Source: Pseudomonas mendocina (GTDB taxonomy: Bacteria > Pseudomonadota > Gammaproteobacteria > Pseudomonadales > Pseudomonadaceae). Taken from it: 64,000 bases of DNA. The stretch's first letter is position 1. The number at the start of each line of letters is the position of its first letter. Both the position numbers and the translations under genes were made by a program. The notes under the pieces were generated by a model. That model was not told the origin of the DNA and searched no databases. It saw nothing but the letters and a program-made list of their open reading frames with translations. This document shows, piece by piece, positions 51,199 to 62,600 of the stretch. The stretch is taken from the NCBI RefSeq assembly GCF_003008615.1, contig NZ_CP027657.1, positions 3,968,001 through 4,032,000 on the forward strand. The letters run 5' to 3'.

Positions 51199-53166
51199 AT
51201 GTCGCTGTTCAAACAATTGCTGATTGCCATCTGCCTGTTCCTGGTGGTCGCCTTCACCGGCAGCTTCATGGTCGGCCTGGAAAGCTCCCGCGAGCAGTAC
51301 GTCAACCAGTTGCGCTCGCATGCGCAGGACGCCGCCACCGCGCTGGGCCTGTCGCTGACGCCGCACGTGGATGATCCGGCGATGATGGAACTGATGGTCA
51401 GCTCGATCTTCGACAGTGGCTACTACCAGAGTATCCGTGTGATCGACATTGCCAGCGGCAAGACCCTGGTCGAGCGCAGTGGCCTGCCTGACGCCGCCGA
51501 TATCGAGGCACCGCAATGGTTCGTCGACCTCATCGGTCTGGATCCTGAAGTGGGCGATGCCCTCGTTAGCCGAGGCTGGGAGCAGGCGGCGAGGGTCGAG
51601 GTGCAGAGCCATCCCATGTTCGCCATCGCCCGGCTCTGGCGCAGCGCATTGGGCAGTCTTGGCTGGTTGCTGCTGTGTGGCTTGCTCAGTGCCGGCGTGG
51701 GCGCGTTCGTCCTGCGTCGTCAGCTCAAGCCGCTGGATTACATGGTCGAGCAATCCCATGCCATCGCCCGTCGCGAATTTCTCAGCCTGCCGATGCTGCC
51801 GCGCACCCCTGAATTACGCCGCGTCGTTGAGGCGATGAATCAGATGGTGGAAAAGCTCAAGGCGCTGTTTCAGGAACAGGCCGAGCGCAGCGAGCGGCTG
51901 CGTGACGAAGCCTACAAGGACAGCCTGACAGGGCTGGCCAATCGTCGCTATTTCGAAATGCAGCTGCAGGTTCGCCTCGGTGCCGAGGATCAGGCCAACT
52001 CGGGCTACCTGCTGATGGTCAGGGTGCGTGATCTGGCCGGTCTCAACCAGCGCCTGGGCGGTCAGCGCACTGATCAGTTGCTGTTGGCAGTGGCCGAGGT
52101 GTTGTCGCGTGAGGCGATGTTGCTCGGCGCCGCGGGGCTGGTGGCGCGTTGCCGGGGTGGCGATTTTGCCTTGCTGGCGCCGGGGCTGGTGGCCGACGAG
52201 GCCGAGCAACTGGCGATGCGTCTGGAGGGGACTTTTGCCAACCTGGCCGTCACTTGCGGCAGCGATCTGGTGCCGATGGCGCATATCGGTGTGGCACCGT
52301 TCCGACCGGGTGACGAGTTGGGTGAGCTGTTGCGTTTGTCCGACGAAGCGCTGGCCAGGGCCGAAGGCTTGAGTGAGCAGAGCTGGGCCCTGGTCTCCCG
52401 GGATGAGATGGCGAGCGTGGGCGATGAACGTCATGTCTGGCACGCATTGCTGGATCGGGCCCTGAGTCGACGTCAGATCGAACTGTATTTCCAGCCCGTG
52501 GTAAGTACCCGCGAACCTGAGCAGGTGCTGCACTACAAGGTACTGTCGCGAATTCGCGATGACATGGGCACGGCCATTCCAGCCGGTCGTTTCCTGCCCT
52601 GGTTACAGCGCTTCGGCTGGTCTTCGCGCCTTGACCTGCTGATGCTGGAGATGGTGCTGCAGCACCTGGCGGGCCATTCGCAGCGTCTCGCACTGAACCT
52701 TTCGGGCGCGCTGTTGCGTGAGCCCAAGGCGCTGGAGAAGGCTTTCGAGCTGCTCAAACGCCATGCTGAGTTCGCGCCGCGTCTGGTGCTGGAGCTGGAG
52801 GAAGATCAGTTGCCCGAGCAGGCTGCGCTGGAGCAACTGACCCGGCGTCTGCGTAGCCTGGGGTTCAGCCTCAGCCTGCAGCATTTTGGTGGCCGCTTCA
52901 GCATGATCGGCAACCTGGCACGTCTGGGGCTGGCCTATCTGAAGGTCGATGGCAGCTATATCCGCTCCATCGATCAGGAAGCCGACAAGCGTTTGTTCAT
53001 CGACGCCATGCAGCGCGCGGCTCACAGCATCGATCTGCCGTTGATCGCCGAACGTGTGGAAACCGCTGGAGAATTGCAGGTGCTGCGCGAGATGGGCATA
53101 CAGGGCGTGCAGGGACAGCTGGTCGGCGCCCCGATGCCATGGCCGCCGGCTTCACCCGCGGCCTGA
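51199..53166 (+). CDS. lapD: Cyclic di-GMP receptor LapD
   Basis: Predicted 655-residue inner-membrane protein. Helix 1 (LLIAICLFLVVAFTGSF), a periplasmic domain (residues about 25-150), helix 2 (LGWLLLCGLLSAGVGAFV) and HAMP-like region lead to degenerate GGDEF (RCRGGDFALLAPG instead of GGDEF) and EAL-type domains (HYKVLSRIR where EAL would be). Such loss of catalytic residues fits c-di-GMP sensing without turnover. When cyclic di-GMP is bound, LapD sequesters LapG and so keeps the adhesin on the surface. It follows lapG by 8 bp. Confidence 0.94.
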   Translation: MSLFKQLLIAICLFLVVAFTGSFMVGLESSREQYVNQLRSHAQDAATALGLSLTPHVDDPAMMELMVSSIFDSGYYQSIRVIDIASGKTLVERSGLPDAADIEAPQWFVDLIGLDPEVGDALVSRGWEQAARVEVQSHPMFAIARLWRSALGSLGWLLLCGLLSAGVGAFVLRRQLKPLDYMVEQSHAIARREFLSLPMLPRTPELRRVVEAMNQMVEKLKALFQEQAERSERLRDEAYKDSLTGLANRRYFEMQLQVRLGAEDQANSGYLLMVRVRDLAGLNQRLGGQRTDQLLLAVAEVLSREAMLLGAAGLVARCRGGDFALLAPGLVADEAEQLAMRLEGTFANLAVTCGSDLVPMAHIGVAPFRPGDELGELLRLSDEALARAEGLSEQSWALVSRDEMASVGDERHVWHALLDRALSRRQIELYFQPVVSTREPEQVLHYKVLSRIRDDMGTAIPAGRFLPWLQRFGWSSRLDLLMLEMVLQHLAGHSQRLALNLSGALLREPKALEKAFELLKRHAEFAPRLVLELEEDQLPEQAALEQLTRRLRSLGFSLSLQHFGGRFSMIGNLARLGLAYLKVDGSYIRSIDQEADKRLFIDAMQRAAHSIDLPLIAERVETAGELQVLREMGIQGVQGQLVGAPMPWPPASPAA

Positions 53167-53210
53167 ACCGATGCGACGTGCCGGGGCAACGCTCGGCACG
53201 CGGCCTGGTC

Positions 53211-53552
53211 TCAGATCAGGCCGGTACTCACTTCTTCCTGAATCAGCCGTGACAGGCTGCCGAGTGCTTCCCGGGCCTGGTTGCGGCTGAGCAGCTTCGA
53301 TTGTGCGGCTGGCGGCAGGTCGGTGATGCGGATGATGCCTTTGGCGATCAGCACGCCGATAAGGTCTTCCAGCACACGAACCATTTCCTGGTCGCTCTGC
53401 CGCAGCTGCAGCAGGCTGGTTTCGATGGCCTGGTTGGAGTACCAGGCCAGAATGTCTTGGTCATCGGCGGGGAGTTGCTGGGTAAAACCCTCGAACTCGG
53501 CCGCTTCGACGCGAACCAGGTTGCCCTGGGCGTCACGCTGCACGTAAAGCAT
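53211..53552 (-). CDS. Small unrecognised protein between lapD and the adhesin
   Basis: Predicted 113-residue protein with no signal peptide. It starts MLYVQRDAQGNLVRVEAAEF, has a helical middle (LQLRQSDQEMVRVLEDLIGVL) and ends LGSLSRLIQEEVSTGLI. I recognise no domain. It is oriented opposite to lapD and lies between lapD and the adhesin gene. A coiled-coil or dimer-forming helix is possible. ATG at 53552 follows AGGAGG and fits better than the upstream start 13 codons earlier. Confidence 0.7.
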   Translation of the reverse strand: MLYVQRDAQGNLVRVEAAEFEGFTQQLPADDQDILAWYSNQAIETSLLQLRQSDQEMVRVLEDLIGVLIAKGIIRITDLPPAAQSKLLSRNQAREALGSLSRLIQEEVSTGLI

Positions 53553-53640
53553 GAATGCCTCCTGATGAGACGTCGACCACCGGACATACACCTATACGCG
53601 CGGAACGACGCACAGACAAGAACGGTAGGGGAAGGCACGA

Positions 53641-53671
53641 CTTCCCACCGCGCAAGGAGCGCGGTGGGAAG
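53641..53671 (-). terminator. Hairpin at the end of the adhesin gene
   Basis: CTTCCCACCGCG, a 7-nt loop, then CGCGGTGGGAAG is a perfect 12-bp GC-rich stem 9 bp past the adhesin stop. No U-tract follows, so it may be a processing or stabilising hairpin rather than a classical terminator. Confidence 0.55.
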
Positions 53672-53679
53672 GGTGGCCA

Positions 53680-56600
53680 TCAGTGGTGCTCGGTCTTCAC
53701 CAGTGGGTCGGCGCCGGCCACCAGCGAGTTGACGATCTGCGACGAGGTGGCACCGTACTGGCTCAGGTTCACCCCCTCCAGCTTGATGGTCACGTCGACG
53801 TTGTTGGCCAGATCGCCGGTGGTGCTGACCTGCAGGGTATTGGTGACGGTATCGACCTTGAGGTAATCGAGGAGATTATTGGCGTTGGCGGTATCGGGCA
53901 GCAGCTCGCTGAGATCGATACGGTCGCCTTCGGCCGCATTGAAGTCCTTGATCACGTCGTTACCGACATCACCCGCTTTCCAGGCGAAGGTATCAGCGCC
54001 TGCGCCTCCGATCAGGGTGTCGTTGCCGACACCGCCGATCAGCAGGTCGTTGCCGTCACCACCGTTGAGCAGGTCGTGACCACCGTTGCCGTAGAGCACG
54101 TCGTGGCCATTGCCGCCATTGAGGATGTCGGAGTACTTGCTGCCATTGATCAGGTCGCTGGCATCGCCGCCGTTGGTGGTGCCAATGGTGTGCAGTGCCC
54201 AGCCGGTGTCGGTCTGTACCAGTTCCTGGCCGTTGCCCGGCGCCTGGAAGATATCGAGGCCGCTACCACTGGCACCGAGCACCTTGTAGGTGGAATCGGC
54301 GCTGCCGCTGAGCTTGAACTCCACCTTCAGGCTGGCCGCGCCACCCTGATCCCAGTACAGCAGTTCCAGTGCCTGCAGGTCGCCGCTGAGGCCGACGCCA
54401 TTGAACACCTTGGTGGTGGTGCTCTGGATATAGTCCGCCTCGGCCACGACCTGGCCGCCGATCATCAGGCGGTAGCCGTCGTCCGCAGTGACGCGAATGT
54501 CGTAGGTACCGCCCTGAGCCAGGTCGAGGAAACCATGGGCACGGATGATCGCGTCCGAGGTGTCGCCCAGGCCCGCGCCGCCAGCCTTGAGGTTGGAGAC
54601 GTTGCTGGTACTGGCTGCCGTCAGGAAATCGTACAGGTTGTTCTGGCTGTTGCTGGAGCTGCCGATCACCGTACCGTTGTTGAGGTTACGGTTGTCGCCC
54701 AGGTCATCGCTGAACACCGTGTTGCCGTTCTTCAGGCCATAGTCGATCTGGTTGGCGACGAAGGTGGCGTTGACCGACGAGGCTGCAGCGTTGTCGTTGG
54801 AGCCGACCAGGCTGGTGCTGTTGCCGGTGCGTGACTCGATGTAGTCCTCCACCAGTTTGAGGCTGGTGAGGTTCGGTCGTGTGCTGCCGCTCTCGGCATA
54901 GCCCCAGTATTCGCCAGTGAGGCCCGAAGACAGTGTGCTGGCCGTATCCGCTACGGTGATGGTGTTGGTGGTCAGGCTTTCATGGCCGACGCCACCGTCG
55001 ACGATCTTCAGCGCCAGGTGCTGGCTGGCGGTGCTTGCGGTGCTGCCGTTGGGCTCGATCGATACGGCCTTGATGTCCAGCCCGATTTCGCCTCGCACGC
55101 TGCTGCCGACTTGCAGCTTGGCGGTCGCCAGTTGCGCTGCGGTCAGGGAGACCACGCCGCCTACGGCTGCCAGGGTGCTGTTGCCGACCACGATGCTGGC
55201 ACCGGCAGGCAGACCGGAGAGGTCGTAACGCAGGCTTTCCGAACCATCGGTATCGGTCAGCGCGCCGCTCACATAGTTGGCCAGGGCGATGCTGGTCTTG
55301 CCGCTTACGCCGCCATCGCCCGCCACTACGCCCTGCGACGAGGTGAGCGCGATGTTGTCGATCAGCGCACCACGACCGTTGGTCGTGGTCGAGGTGCCGG
55401 CCAGCTTGATGCTCAGCGCTTCGGTATTGCCGGTGCCGACGAAGCTGAAGTTGATGTTCTCCCAGTTCAAGCTGGTCTGGCTGCTGGTGGAGCTGTACTC
55501 GCCCACCAGGGTATTGCCCAGGTAGACGGCGATCTTGGTGTAGCTGCTGTCGAAGCCGAGACGACCGGCGTAGTCCATGGACAGCTCGTAGACCTTGCCG
55601 ACTTCGGTGGCCACGTTACGGGTGATGCCCAGGGTCTGCGACATGCTACCGCCGGCATCGTTGAGCTCCAGCGCGTCGTTGTTGCCGGTGCCCGGCAGCT
55701 TGACGGTGATCATGTTGCCGGCCTGGTTCTCCATCTGGTCGTTGTTGGCCCAGATTTCGAACACGTTGGTACCGCCGCTGCGCTTGTCGCCACTGGTGAC
55801 CAGGTTCCAGTTCTCGAAGGTCGGCCCGGCGACATCCTGAGAGGTATTGTCGCTGTTCGGCGCGGACTCCCAGGTGGTGGTGAACAGCGTACTGGCCGCC
55901 GCCGACTTGACGCTGAGCGTCGGCACATCGGCAACCGGCGTGATGTCGATGCTCATGGTGCTGCTTGCGGTCGACAGGCTGCCATCGCTGCCGCTGTATT
56001 TGAACTCGGCATAGGTCTGCTTGTTCATCCCCACGCCGTTGCTGCTGAAGCTGTCGTGGCCGGATTCGTTGGCGTCTGGCACGAAGCGCAGGCCGCCGGC
56101 GTCGATCACCGACTTGCTGACGTTGGTGTTGGGGGTGACGTTGCTCCAGTTGCCATTGACCAGTTGCTGTAGCCTGCCTTCGCCCGGCAGGTTCTCGATC
56201 CTGATCGAGAGGCTGCTGTTGGCGTCGACGTCGCTGACGCGGAAGTCGCTCCAGGCGAAGACGTAGTTGTTGTCCTCGGTACCGGTCACGTTGGCACCGG
56301 AGACGACGACCGGGGCTTCGTTGACGTTGTTGACCTGGATGGTGAACGTCTGGGTCGCGCTGCTGCCGTCAGAGCTGGTGGCCTTGACCACGATGTCATG
56401 GCTGGCGGCGTTCTCGAAGTCGAGCTTGCTGCCGTCGGCCACGGTCACCACGCCGGTGCTGGCGTTGATGGCGAAGCGGCCGCCAGCGTTGTCGACCAGC
56501 TCGTACTGGGTAACGGTCGCGCCGACATCGCCATCCACGCCCCTTACGGTGAGGCCGACGGTGCTGCCATTGGCAGCATTCTCGTTGACCTGGTTGGCAG

Positions 56601-59600
56601 CGCTGTTGATGTCGCTGATGACCACTCCATTGTCGTTGACGTTGCTCAGGTTGATGGTGAACACCTGGGTGTTGCTGCTGCCATCGGAGCTGGTCGCCTT
56701 GACGGTGATGTTGTGGCTGGTGGCGTTCTCGTAGTCGAGTTTGCTGCCGTCGGCCACGGTCACCACACCGGTGGTGGCGTTGATGGCGAAGCGGCCGCCA
56801 GCATTGTCGGTCAGCTCGTACTGAGTAACGGTCGCGCCGGCGTCGCCATCCACGCCGCGGACGGTGAGGCCGACGGTACTGCCATTGGCTGCGTTCTCGG
56901 CGACGCTGTTGGCGGCCGGGTTGGCGTCGCTGATGACCACACCGTTGTCGTTGACGTTGCTCAGATTGATGGTGAACACCTGGGTATTGGTACTGCCATC
57001 GGAGCTGGTCACCTTGACGGTGATGTTGTGGCTGGTGGCGCTCTCGTAGTCGAGCTTGCTGCCGTCGGCCACGGTCACCACGCCAGTGCTGGCGTTGATG
57101 GCGAAGCGGCCGCCGGCGTTGTCGGTCAGTTCGTACCTGGTGATGGTCGCGCCGACATCGCCGTCGCTGCCCAGCACGGTGAGGCCGACGGTGCTGCCAT
57201 TGGTTGCGTTTTCGGCAACGCTATTGGCCGCCGGGTTGTTGTCGGTGATGACCACGCCGTTGTCGTTGACGTTGGTGACGTCGACGGTCACGGTCGCCGT
57301 GACCGGGGTCTTGCCGTCGGTGGCAGTGACCTGCAACTGGTGCTGAGTGGCGGTCTCGTAGTCCAGTGACTTGCCGCTGGCCAGGGTGATCACGCCGGTG
57401 CTGGCATTGATCGCGAACAGGCCCGCTTGGTTGCCGCCGGTGATGCTGTACAGCAGCGGCTCGCCGTCACGATCCTGATCGGTGCCGGTGAAGCGGTCGC
57501 TGAGGTCGGCGATGGTACTGCCCGAGGCGGTGTTCTCGGCGAAGCTGACCGTGCTGTTGGCCAGGGCAGGGGCGTCGTCCACGGCCGCGACCTGGATGGT
57601 CATGGTGTTCGGCGTGGTGGAGAAAGCACCGCTCTGATCCTGAACCGAGAAGCTGAAGCTGCTGTTGCCACTGGCATTGGCCGCCGGGGTATAGACCAGA
57701 GAAGCGATCTGCGCGGCGGTGATGATCATGCCGATGGTGACGGCTTCGTTGCCCAGCGTCAGGTTGCCGCTAGCCGGCAGGCTGTTGATGCGGATGGTCT
57801 TGAGGCTGTCGCCGGCATCGACGTCGTTGAAGACGAAGTCGGCGCTGCTGAAGCTGCGCGATACGTCTTCGTCAGTGGCGACGGTCTTGTCCGCGCTGGT
57901 CGGCGCGTCGTTCACCGCATGCACGGTGACCGGCAGATTCAGGCTGGTGCTGGCATGGTCGCCATTGGCGCCTTCGGTGGCGGTCGCGGTGACCTTCAGC
58001 GTGAAGCTGCCGTTGACGTTGGCTGGCGGGGTGATGCTCAGGTTGTTCAGGTTCCAGCCGCTGACGTCGGTCGAAGTGGCGCCGGCTGCGGCGGTGAAAC
58101 TGTTCACACCGTCGCTCAGGGTCGCGCCCTGCGGGATCTGCGAGATCGATACGGTGAGGCTTTCCGAGCCATCGGTATCGTTCAGCGAGGCACTCAGGTG
58201 CGACAGCGGGATGCTGCTGTCCTCAGCCCCTTCGTTGTAGCCATAGACCTGGTAGTAGCCCTTGCCATCGCTGCCTTGCAGTTCGGAGACACGCACTCCG
58301 TCCTGGTTCAGGTCGCTGGTGTCACGGTAGAGCAGGGCGTTGGCGCTGGACAGATCCTGCACTGCACCGTTGCCGACCTTGACGTTGACGTCCAGGTTGC
58401 CCGGGCCGCTCTGGTTGTGCTGGTAGATGTCCAGGGTGTAGTACCCGCTCTGTTGAGCGGTGAAGCTGCCGCTGAACTGGCCGCTGCTGCCGCTCCAGGT
58501 GGCGCTGGCCACCGTGGTGCCGCCTACGGAAACCAGCACGCTGTCGTCGCCCACACCACTGAAGGTGTAGGTCTCGCCGGCTTGCAGATAGATCAGCCCG
58601 GAGAGCTTGTTGGCTACACCGGCATTGACGTTGTCCAGATGGGCGTCATTGGCGGTAGCGCTGCTGGCCGGTGCGCCAGCGGCATCGATGGTGGCTTTCA
58701 GGGTCGTCGGCGCGATGCCGCTGCCGCTGTTGCCCAGGGCGAGGCCATTCCAGCTCTGCAGGGTGAGGCCGGTCGCGTGCGGGGTGCCTGCCGGGGTCTG
58801 GGCACTGAGGTTCGGTGCATCGGCCACCGCCTGGATGGATACCTGCACGCTGGCGCTGCTGTTGCCGCCTTTGCCATCGGTGATGGAGTAGCTGATGGTG
58901 TCCGCACCGCTGTAGTTGCCGGTGGGGGTGTACACCAACTTGCCGTCGACGACGCTGACAGTACCGTGCTGCGCGCTGGCGCCGCTGATGCTCAGGGTGT
59001 CACCGTCGATGTCGCGATCGTTGGCCAGGACATCGATGGTGACCGAGGTGTCCTCACGGGTGGTGGCGCTGTCGTCGTTGGCAGTCGGCGCGTCGTTGAC
59101 CGGATTGACGGTGATGCTCACCAGGGTATCGGTGGTACCGCCTTTGCCATCGCTGACCGTGACCACGAAGCTGTCCGGGCCGTGGTAGTCGCCATTGGGC
59201 TTGTAGGTGTATTCACCGGTCGTCGGGTTGAGCACCAGGGTGCCATTGGCAGTGCCGGTCTTGATGGCGTAGGTGAGGCTGTCGCCTTCGACGTCGGTGG
59301 CCTGAATGCTGCTGTTCAGGGTGCCGTCTTCGTCTACCGAGACACTGCTGTTCGGCGCGACGGGCGCATCGTTGACGGGATTGACGGTGACACTGACCAC
59401 GCTGGTGGTGGTGCCGCCGTTGCCATCGTCGATGGTGACGGTGAAGGAATCGTTGCCATTGAAGTCCTTGCCCGGCTGGTAGGTGTAGGTACCGTCGGTA
59501 TTCATCACCACGCTACCGTGCTGCGGGCCGTTGCCGTTGGCGATGCTGTAGGTGAGGGTGTCACCGTCGACGTCGCGACCGGTGACACGGCCGTCGACTG

Positions 59601-62600
59601 GGGTGTCCTCGTTGGTGCTGATGCTCGACGGGCTGGCGGTCGGTGCATCGTTGACCGGGTTGACCGTGACCGTCACCACGGAGTCGGCATAGGCGCCGGA
59701 CGGATCGTAGACCCGGATGGTGAAGCTGTCGGTGCCGTTGTAATCCTTGTTCGGCGTGTAGGTGTACTCGCCGGTCACGGTGTTGAGCAGGATCGAGCCG
59801 TGGGCAACGCCGGACTGGATCACGTAGGTCAGACGGTCACCGTCGACATCGCTGGCGACGATCCGGCCGCTGACGCTCTTGTCTTCGTCGGTCACCTTGC
59901 TCTGGTCGGCGGTCACCGGGACGTCGTTGACCGGGTTGACGGTGACGCTAACCACGCTGGTGGTGGTGCCACCGTTGCCATCGTCGATGGTGACAGTGAA
60001 GGAATCGCTGCCGTGGAAGTCCTTGCCCGGCTGGTAGGTGTAGGTGCCGTCGGCGTTCATCACCACGCTGCCGTGCTGCGGGCCGTTGCCGTTGGCGATG
60101 CTGTAGATGAGGGTGTCACCGTCGACGTCGCGACCGGTGACACGGCCGTCGACCGGGGTGTCCTCGTTGGTGCTGATGCTCGACGGGCTGGCGGTCGGTG
60201 CATCGTTGACCGGGTTGACCGTGACCGTCACCACGGAGTCGGCATAGGTGCCGGACGGATCGTAGACGCGAATGGTGAAGCTATCGGTGCCGTTGTAATC
60301 CTTGTTCGGCGTGTAGGTGTACTCGCCGGTCACGGTGTTGAGCAGGATCGAGCCGTGGGCAACGCCGGACTGGATCACGTAGGTCAGACGGTCACCGTCG
60401 ACGTCGCTGGCGACGATCCGGCCGCTGACGCTCTTGTCTTCGTCGGTGACCTTGCTCTGGTCAGCGGTGACCGGGATGTCGTTGATCGGGGTGACATCGA
60501 GGCTGATCACACTGGTGGTGGTACCGCCGTTACCGTCATCGATGGTGACGGTGAAGCTGTCCTGACCGTTATAGTCCTTGCCCGGTACATAGGTGAAGGT
60601 GCCGTCGGCACGCAGGGTCACGGTGCCGTGCTTCGGTTCGTCACCGCTGGCGATGCTGTAGCTGAGGCTATCGCCGTCCACGTCGGTGGCGCTGATCGTG
60701 CCGTCGATCGCGGTGTCTTCAGCGGTGGTCAGGCTTTGCGGGCCGGACACCGGTGCATCGTTGACCGGGTTGACTGTGATGTTCACCACCGCATCGACCA
60801 CGCCGCCTTTGCCGTCATTGAGGGTGACGGTGAAGCTGTCAGGGCCGTTGTAGTTGGCGTTCGGCGTATAGGTGTACTGACCGGTGGTGCCATCGAACAC
60901 CAGGGTGCCATTGGTCGTTCCCGACTTCAGGGTGTAGCTGACGGCATCACCGTCGGCGTCACTGACGTTCAACTGGCTGGAGAGGCTCTGGTCTTCGTCG
61001 AGACTGACGCTGGGGTTGTTCAGCACGGGCAGGTCATTGATCGGATTCACCGCGAGGGTGACGCTGCCGGTCACGCTGGTTGTGCCGTCGTTGACGCTGT
61101 AAGTGAAGCTGCCGACGGCGTCGCCAGCCTGGTAGTCGGCCGGGGCGTTGTACTTCAGGCCTTGCAGTTGGGCGCTGGTCAGTGTCTGGCCGCTGCTCAC
61201 GGTGGCGCCGTTGGCCAGGGTGACGCTGCCCAGGGTCGGCAGGCCGGTGACGGTGATGGTCAGCGGGTTGCCATCGACATCGGTCGGGGCGTTGAGACCC
61301 AGCGGGGTGCCGACGGTTTTCTCGTCAACGGTCAGGCTCGTGCTGTCGACCACGGGGGCATCGTTGACCGGCTTGACGCCGACGGTGACGGTGGCTGTGT
61401 CGAACTTGCCGTTGCCATCGCTGATCGTGTAGGTGAACGAGGCTTGGCCGTTGAAGTCCTGGTTGGGGGTGAACACCACCTTGCCATCGACCAGGGCCAC
61501 GCTGCCGTTCACGGCGTTCTGAACGCTGACGATGCTGAGGCTGTCGCCGTCGACATCGGTATCGTTGCCCAGCAGGGTGGACGGTTCGATTACCAGTGGC
61601 TGATCTTCATTGGTGGTCAGCAGATCGCTGCCGGCCTGGCTCAGCTGAGCCCCGCCGACCACGCTGTAGCTGCCGCCCTCAGGACGCAGCTCGACCTTCA
61701 GCTGGGCCTGGCCACCCTGATCCCAGTAGATGATCTGGATGTTGTGTGCGCCGCTTTCGGTGATGGTGAAGGTGGCCGATTCGCGCGCGGTGGGGCCCTG
61801 GTTGCCATTGAATTCGGCAACGACCTTGCCGTCGATGACGATGCTGTAGCCATCGTCCGCGGTTACGCGGAACTGGTAGGTGCCGGCGTTCAGGCTGATC
61901 TGGCCGCTCATCTCGATGATGGCGTCCGAGGTGTTGTCAGGGTCGGTGTTCAGCGACCCGGCATCGGCACCAAGGAATTTCTGCAACTGCTGGTCGCTGC
62001 CCAGGTTGTTGCTCACGCCGTTGCCGTAGTTCAGCTCGGTGGCGGTGAAGGTGGCGCTGGGGGTGCGGCCGGCAATGAAGGCGGTAACGCCGGCCAGGTT
62101 CCCCAGGTTGCCGCCGTCGACGTCTTCACGGTAACCGTAGTAGTTGCCCTTGAGGCCGGTGATGACGCCGAAGTCGTCATTGGCATCCGGTGCGTCGTTG
62201 ACCGGGGTGACGCCCAGGGCGACCTTGCCCTCGACGCTGGTGGTGCCGTCGTTGACGCTGTAGGTGAAGTCACCTACGGGGTCGCCCGCCTTGTAGTCAT
62301 CCGGGCCGTTGTATTTCAGCCCCTGCAGCTCGGCGATAGTCAGGGGCTGACCGTTGCTCACCGGGGTGCCGTTGGCCAGGGTTACGCTACCCACGGTCGG
62401 TAGGCCGGTGACGGTGATGGTCAACACGTCGCTGAGGTCGACATCTGTCGGCGCTGCGATGTTGAGCGGTGTGCCGATGCTTTCCTCGGCGACGGTGACG
62501 CTGGTGTTGGTGACCACCGGCGCGTCGTTGCGGCCTTCGATGGTCAGCGAAGCGCTGGTGCTGACGACGCCCCCCTTGCCGTCGCTGACGTCGTAGCTGT

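Noticed and set aside
53641..53671. A classical terminator for the adhesin
   Set aside because: The stem is perfect, but no T-tract follows, so it is reported only as a hairpin with lower confidence.
56321..60480. CRISPR-like array in the adhesin region
   Set aside because: Repeats are 315 or 555 bp and encode protein domains, without short direct repeats and spacers.
57427..62403. A 1,658-codon open frame on the plus strand, antisense to the adhesin gene
   Set aside because: It mirrors the repeated, GC-rich adhesin sequence on the other strand. The translation is low-complexity Val/Asp/Ala/Gly without recognised domains or a good start.
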